DNA of 64,000 bases from Vibrio sp. S9_S30. Its GTDB lineage: Bacteria; Pseudomonadota; Gammaproteobacteria; Enterobacterales; Vibrionaceae. Location: NCBI RefSeq assembly GCF_014694455.1, contig NZ_JAAUWT010000021.1, positions 21,702-85,701 on the forward strand, written 5' to 3'. Under the pieces are notes generated by a model that had not been told where the DNA came from, searched no databases, and saw only the letters and a list, made by a program, of their open reading frames with translations. Shown in pieces: positions 63,043 to 64,000 of the stretch. The position numbers and the translations under genes were made by a program. Position 1 is the stretch's first letter, and each line of letters starts with the position of its first letter.

Positions 63043-63240
63043 AATGAGTCACCCTGCTCGGTATTTTCGATGTGTGCTGCACCGAGATCTCTCAGGGCTA
63101 AGCGCTTTACGGTTTCAAACATAAAATCGAGGGCTTTGTGATCAGTAAAAGCTTGCAACACTTGTTGGCGAAACTCTTGTTCTGGTGCGTTTGGAGTGCA
63201 GGATGGCTTTAAAGTCACTGGGGGAGAAGTCTGTATCCAA
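63039..63240 (-). pseudogene. cas1: Internally deleted cas1 (adaptation gene remnant)
   Basis: Reading the minus strand from TTG 63240, preceded by AGGATAAACA, gives LDTDFSPSDFKAILHSKR, the start of a type I-F Cas1. From about 63186 the sequence instead reads, in another frame, APEQEFRQQVLQAFTDHK and KALDFMFETVKRLAL, ending EQGDSL and a stop that overlaps cas2-3 (ATGA). That is the Cas1 C-terminus, which in the intact family lies near residues 280-324. About 260 codons are therefore missing. The 202-base total is not a multiple of three, so the two ends are out of frame. The catalytic glutamate, histidine and aspartate of Cas1 are all in the deleted part. Confidence 0.88.
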
Positions 63241-63536
63241 TGTTTATCCTATTAAATGGATTACCGTCGATATATAACAACGAGATATGCAACATAGGAA
63301 TACTATCAGGATTTTCATTGCGGGAAATACTTGCTAGATCAAGGTATATGAAACCCCTTTAAATTCAATGTAATGCTCTATTTGGTTCGGGAAAAAACGC
63401 TTTCAACAAAACGAATATGGAGCAAAAAGAGTAAAAGCAGTCAAAAAATACGGGGGGTTCGAAAGGGGTGAACGATGATGCCACTCGCCCTAATTTCTGC
63501 TACTATCGCGCCCTATTTTTAACAGAGGTAGATGTG

Positions 63537-63785
63537 ATGGACTGTCGATTGGGTTGTGGGGCATGCTGCATTGCGCCGAGCATTTCTTCTCCTATTCCGG
63601 GAATGAAGAGCGGTAAGCCTGCTGGCGTACGATGCGTTCAGCTAAACGACGATAACCTCTGTCAGTTATTTGGTAAACCGGAGCGGCCTAAAGTGTGTCA
63701 TCAATTTAAACCATGCCCTATTGTGTGTGGCTCAACCAATGAAGAGGCTCTTGTTAATATTACGGAACTGGAACGTCTGACCTAA
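63537..63785 (+). CDS. Small YkgJ-type cysteine cluster protein
   Basis: An 82-residue protein of the YkgJ/YcgN zinc- or iron-chelating superfamily. The conserved cysteines are in MDCRLGCGACCIAPS at the N-terminus, then RCVQLNDDNLCQLFGKPERP and VCHQFKPCPIVCG. The start at ATG 63537 has AGAGGTAG upstream and places the cysteine motif at the N-terminus as in relatives. Function is unknown. It is divergent from the cas operon. Confidence 0.85.
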   Translation: MDCRLGCGACCIAPSISSPIPGMKSGKPAGVRCVQLNDDNLCQLFGKPERPKVCHQFKPCPIVCGSTNEEALVNITELERLT

Positions 63786-63920
63786 TAGAGTGCTTGGATT
63801 TAAGCGCCCGTTTACTCGGTAAGAGTTTCCATTGTTGTGTTGCATTCTAATACAAGAATGCCGCAGAATCTGCGTAATGCCGATCGTTTAAGACTCTTGA
63901 ACGATCCTTAATAGTCTTCA

Positions 63921-63957
63921 TAATCGGTCCCAGATATGTATCTGGGACCGATTTTTT
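63921..63957 (+). terminator. Strong terminator near the right edge
   Basis: Hairpin ATCGGTCCCAGATA / TATCTGGGACCGAT with a short loop and a run of six T residues, about 135 bases after the YkgJ-type gene. It may end that transcript or a small RNA encoded in the gap. Confidence 0.85.
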
Positions 63958-63972
63958 ATGTCTGAATTTTCT

Positions 63973-64000
63973 TTAGAACTTCAAGCTACTGCTGAATTTC
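63973..64000 (-). CDS. Possible C-terminal end of a minus-strand gene, cut by the window edge
   Basis: On the minus strand the last bases of the window can be read as KFSSSLKF followed by TAA at 63973, a plausible end of a gene whose body lies to the right; the terminal Phe would fit an outer-membrane protein. Only nine codons are visible, so this is weak. Confidence 0.2.

Noticed and set aside
57578..63240. Tn7-like CRISPR-associated transposon (I-F3 type)
   Set aside because: The locus carries its own Cas2-3 nuclease and no tniQ or tnsABC genes, and the array is normal, so it is a defence-type I-F variant.
63958..64000. A plus-strand start (ATG at 63958) running off the right edge
   Set aside because: It begins inside the T-run of a strong terminator and has no ribosome site.

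Overview
The window looks like part of a Vibrionaceae (probably Vibrio) chromosome. The gene neighbourhoods are typical of that family: yejK / yejL-yejM, the sppA-ansA-yeaC-DUF2989-msrB-gapA-yeaD run, topB-ydjA-fadH, adhE near asd, a DUF2860 outer-membrane protein, and tRNA genes with strong hairpin terminators. This assignment rests on gene content and protein recognition only; no 16S or database comparison was possible.

Layout. 1-11.1 kb is core: adhE, a voltage-gated K+ channel, an orphan type IV pseudopilin, asd, a membrane-anchored Hpt protein and the yejK/yejL-yejM group. 11.2-11.7 kb carries tRNA-Pro(GGG) and tRNA-Ser(UGA). 11.9-14.3 kb is a three-gene replication-like module of unknown role directly behind tRNA-Ser. 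14.3-22.7 kb is a probable organosulfonate (cysteate/sulfopropanediol-type) catabolic cluster: racemase, TRAP transporter, DegT-type aminotransferase, HpsN-like dehydrogenase, CuyA-like sulfo-lyase and a divergent LysR regulator. 22.7-24.9 kb is A+T-rich, with gene fragments and orphan small genes. 25.1-28.4 kb holds two Nudix hydrolases, a histone-deacetylase-fold protein and an SDR gene behind a Fur-box-like palindrome and a possible micropeptide. 28.5-34.7 kb is a tightly coupled six-gene operon (LysR, M20 amidohydrolase, glyoxalase-like protein, serine-acetyltransferase-like enzyme, aldehyde dehydrogenase, beta-hydroxyacid dehydrogenase-like enzyme) of unidentified substrate.

35-55.6 kb returns to core: exported MsrAB, topB, ydjA, fadH, sppA, ansA, yeaC, a DUF2989 lipoprotein, msrB, gapA, yeaD, an RstAB-like two-component system with a DUF2860 protein, rlmA and ycgN. 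An SMP-30-like periplasmic protein and a decayed LysR fragment follow at 55.8-57.0 kb.

57.06-63.24 kb is the most striking part: a minimal type I-F variant CRISPR-Cas locus (I-Fv / I-F2: Cas2-3, Cas7fv, Cas5fv, Cas6f, no Cas8f) with a short array of 28-nt repeats and 32-nt spacers. Its cas1 gene has been destroyed by an internal deletion. Only the first ~18 and last ~45 codons survive, in different frames, fused in about 200 bp. The interference and crRNA-processing genes look intact, so the locus is probably an adaptation-dead but interference-capable system. The window ends with a small YkgJ-type cysteine-cluster gene and a strong terminator.
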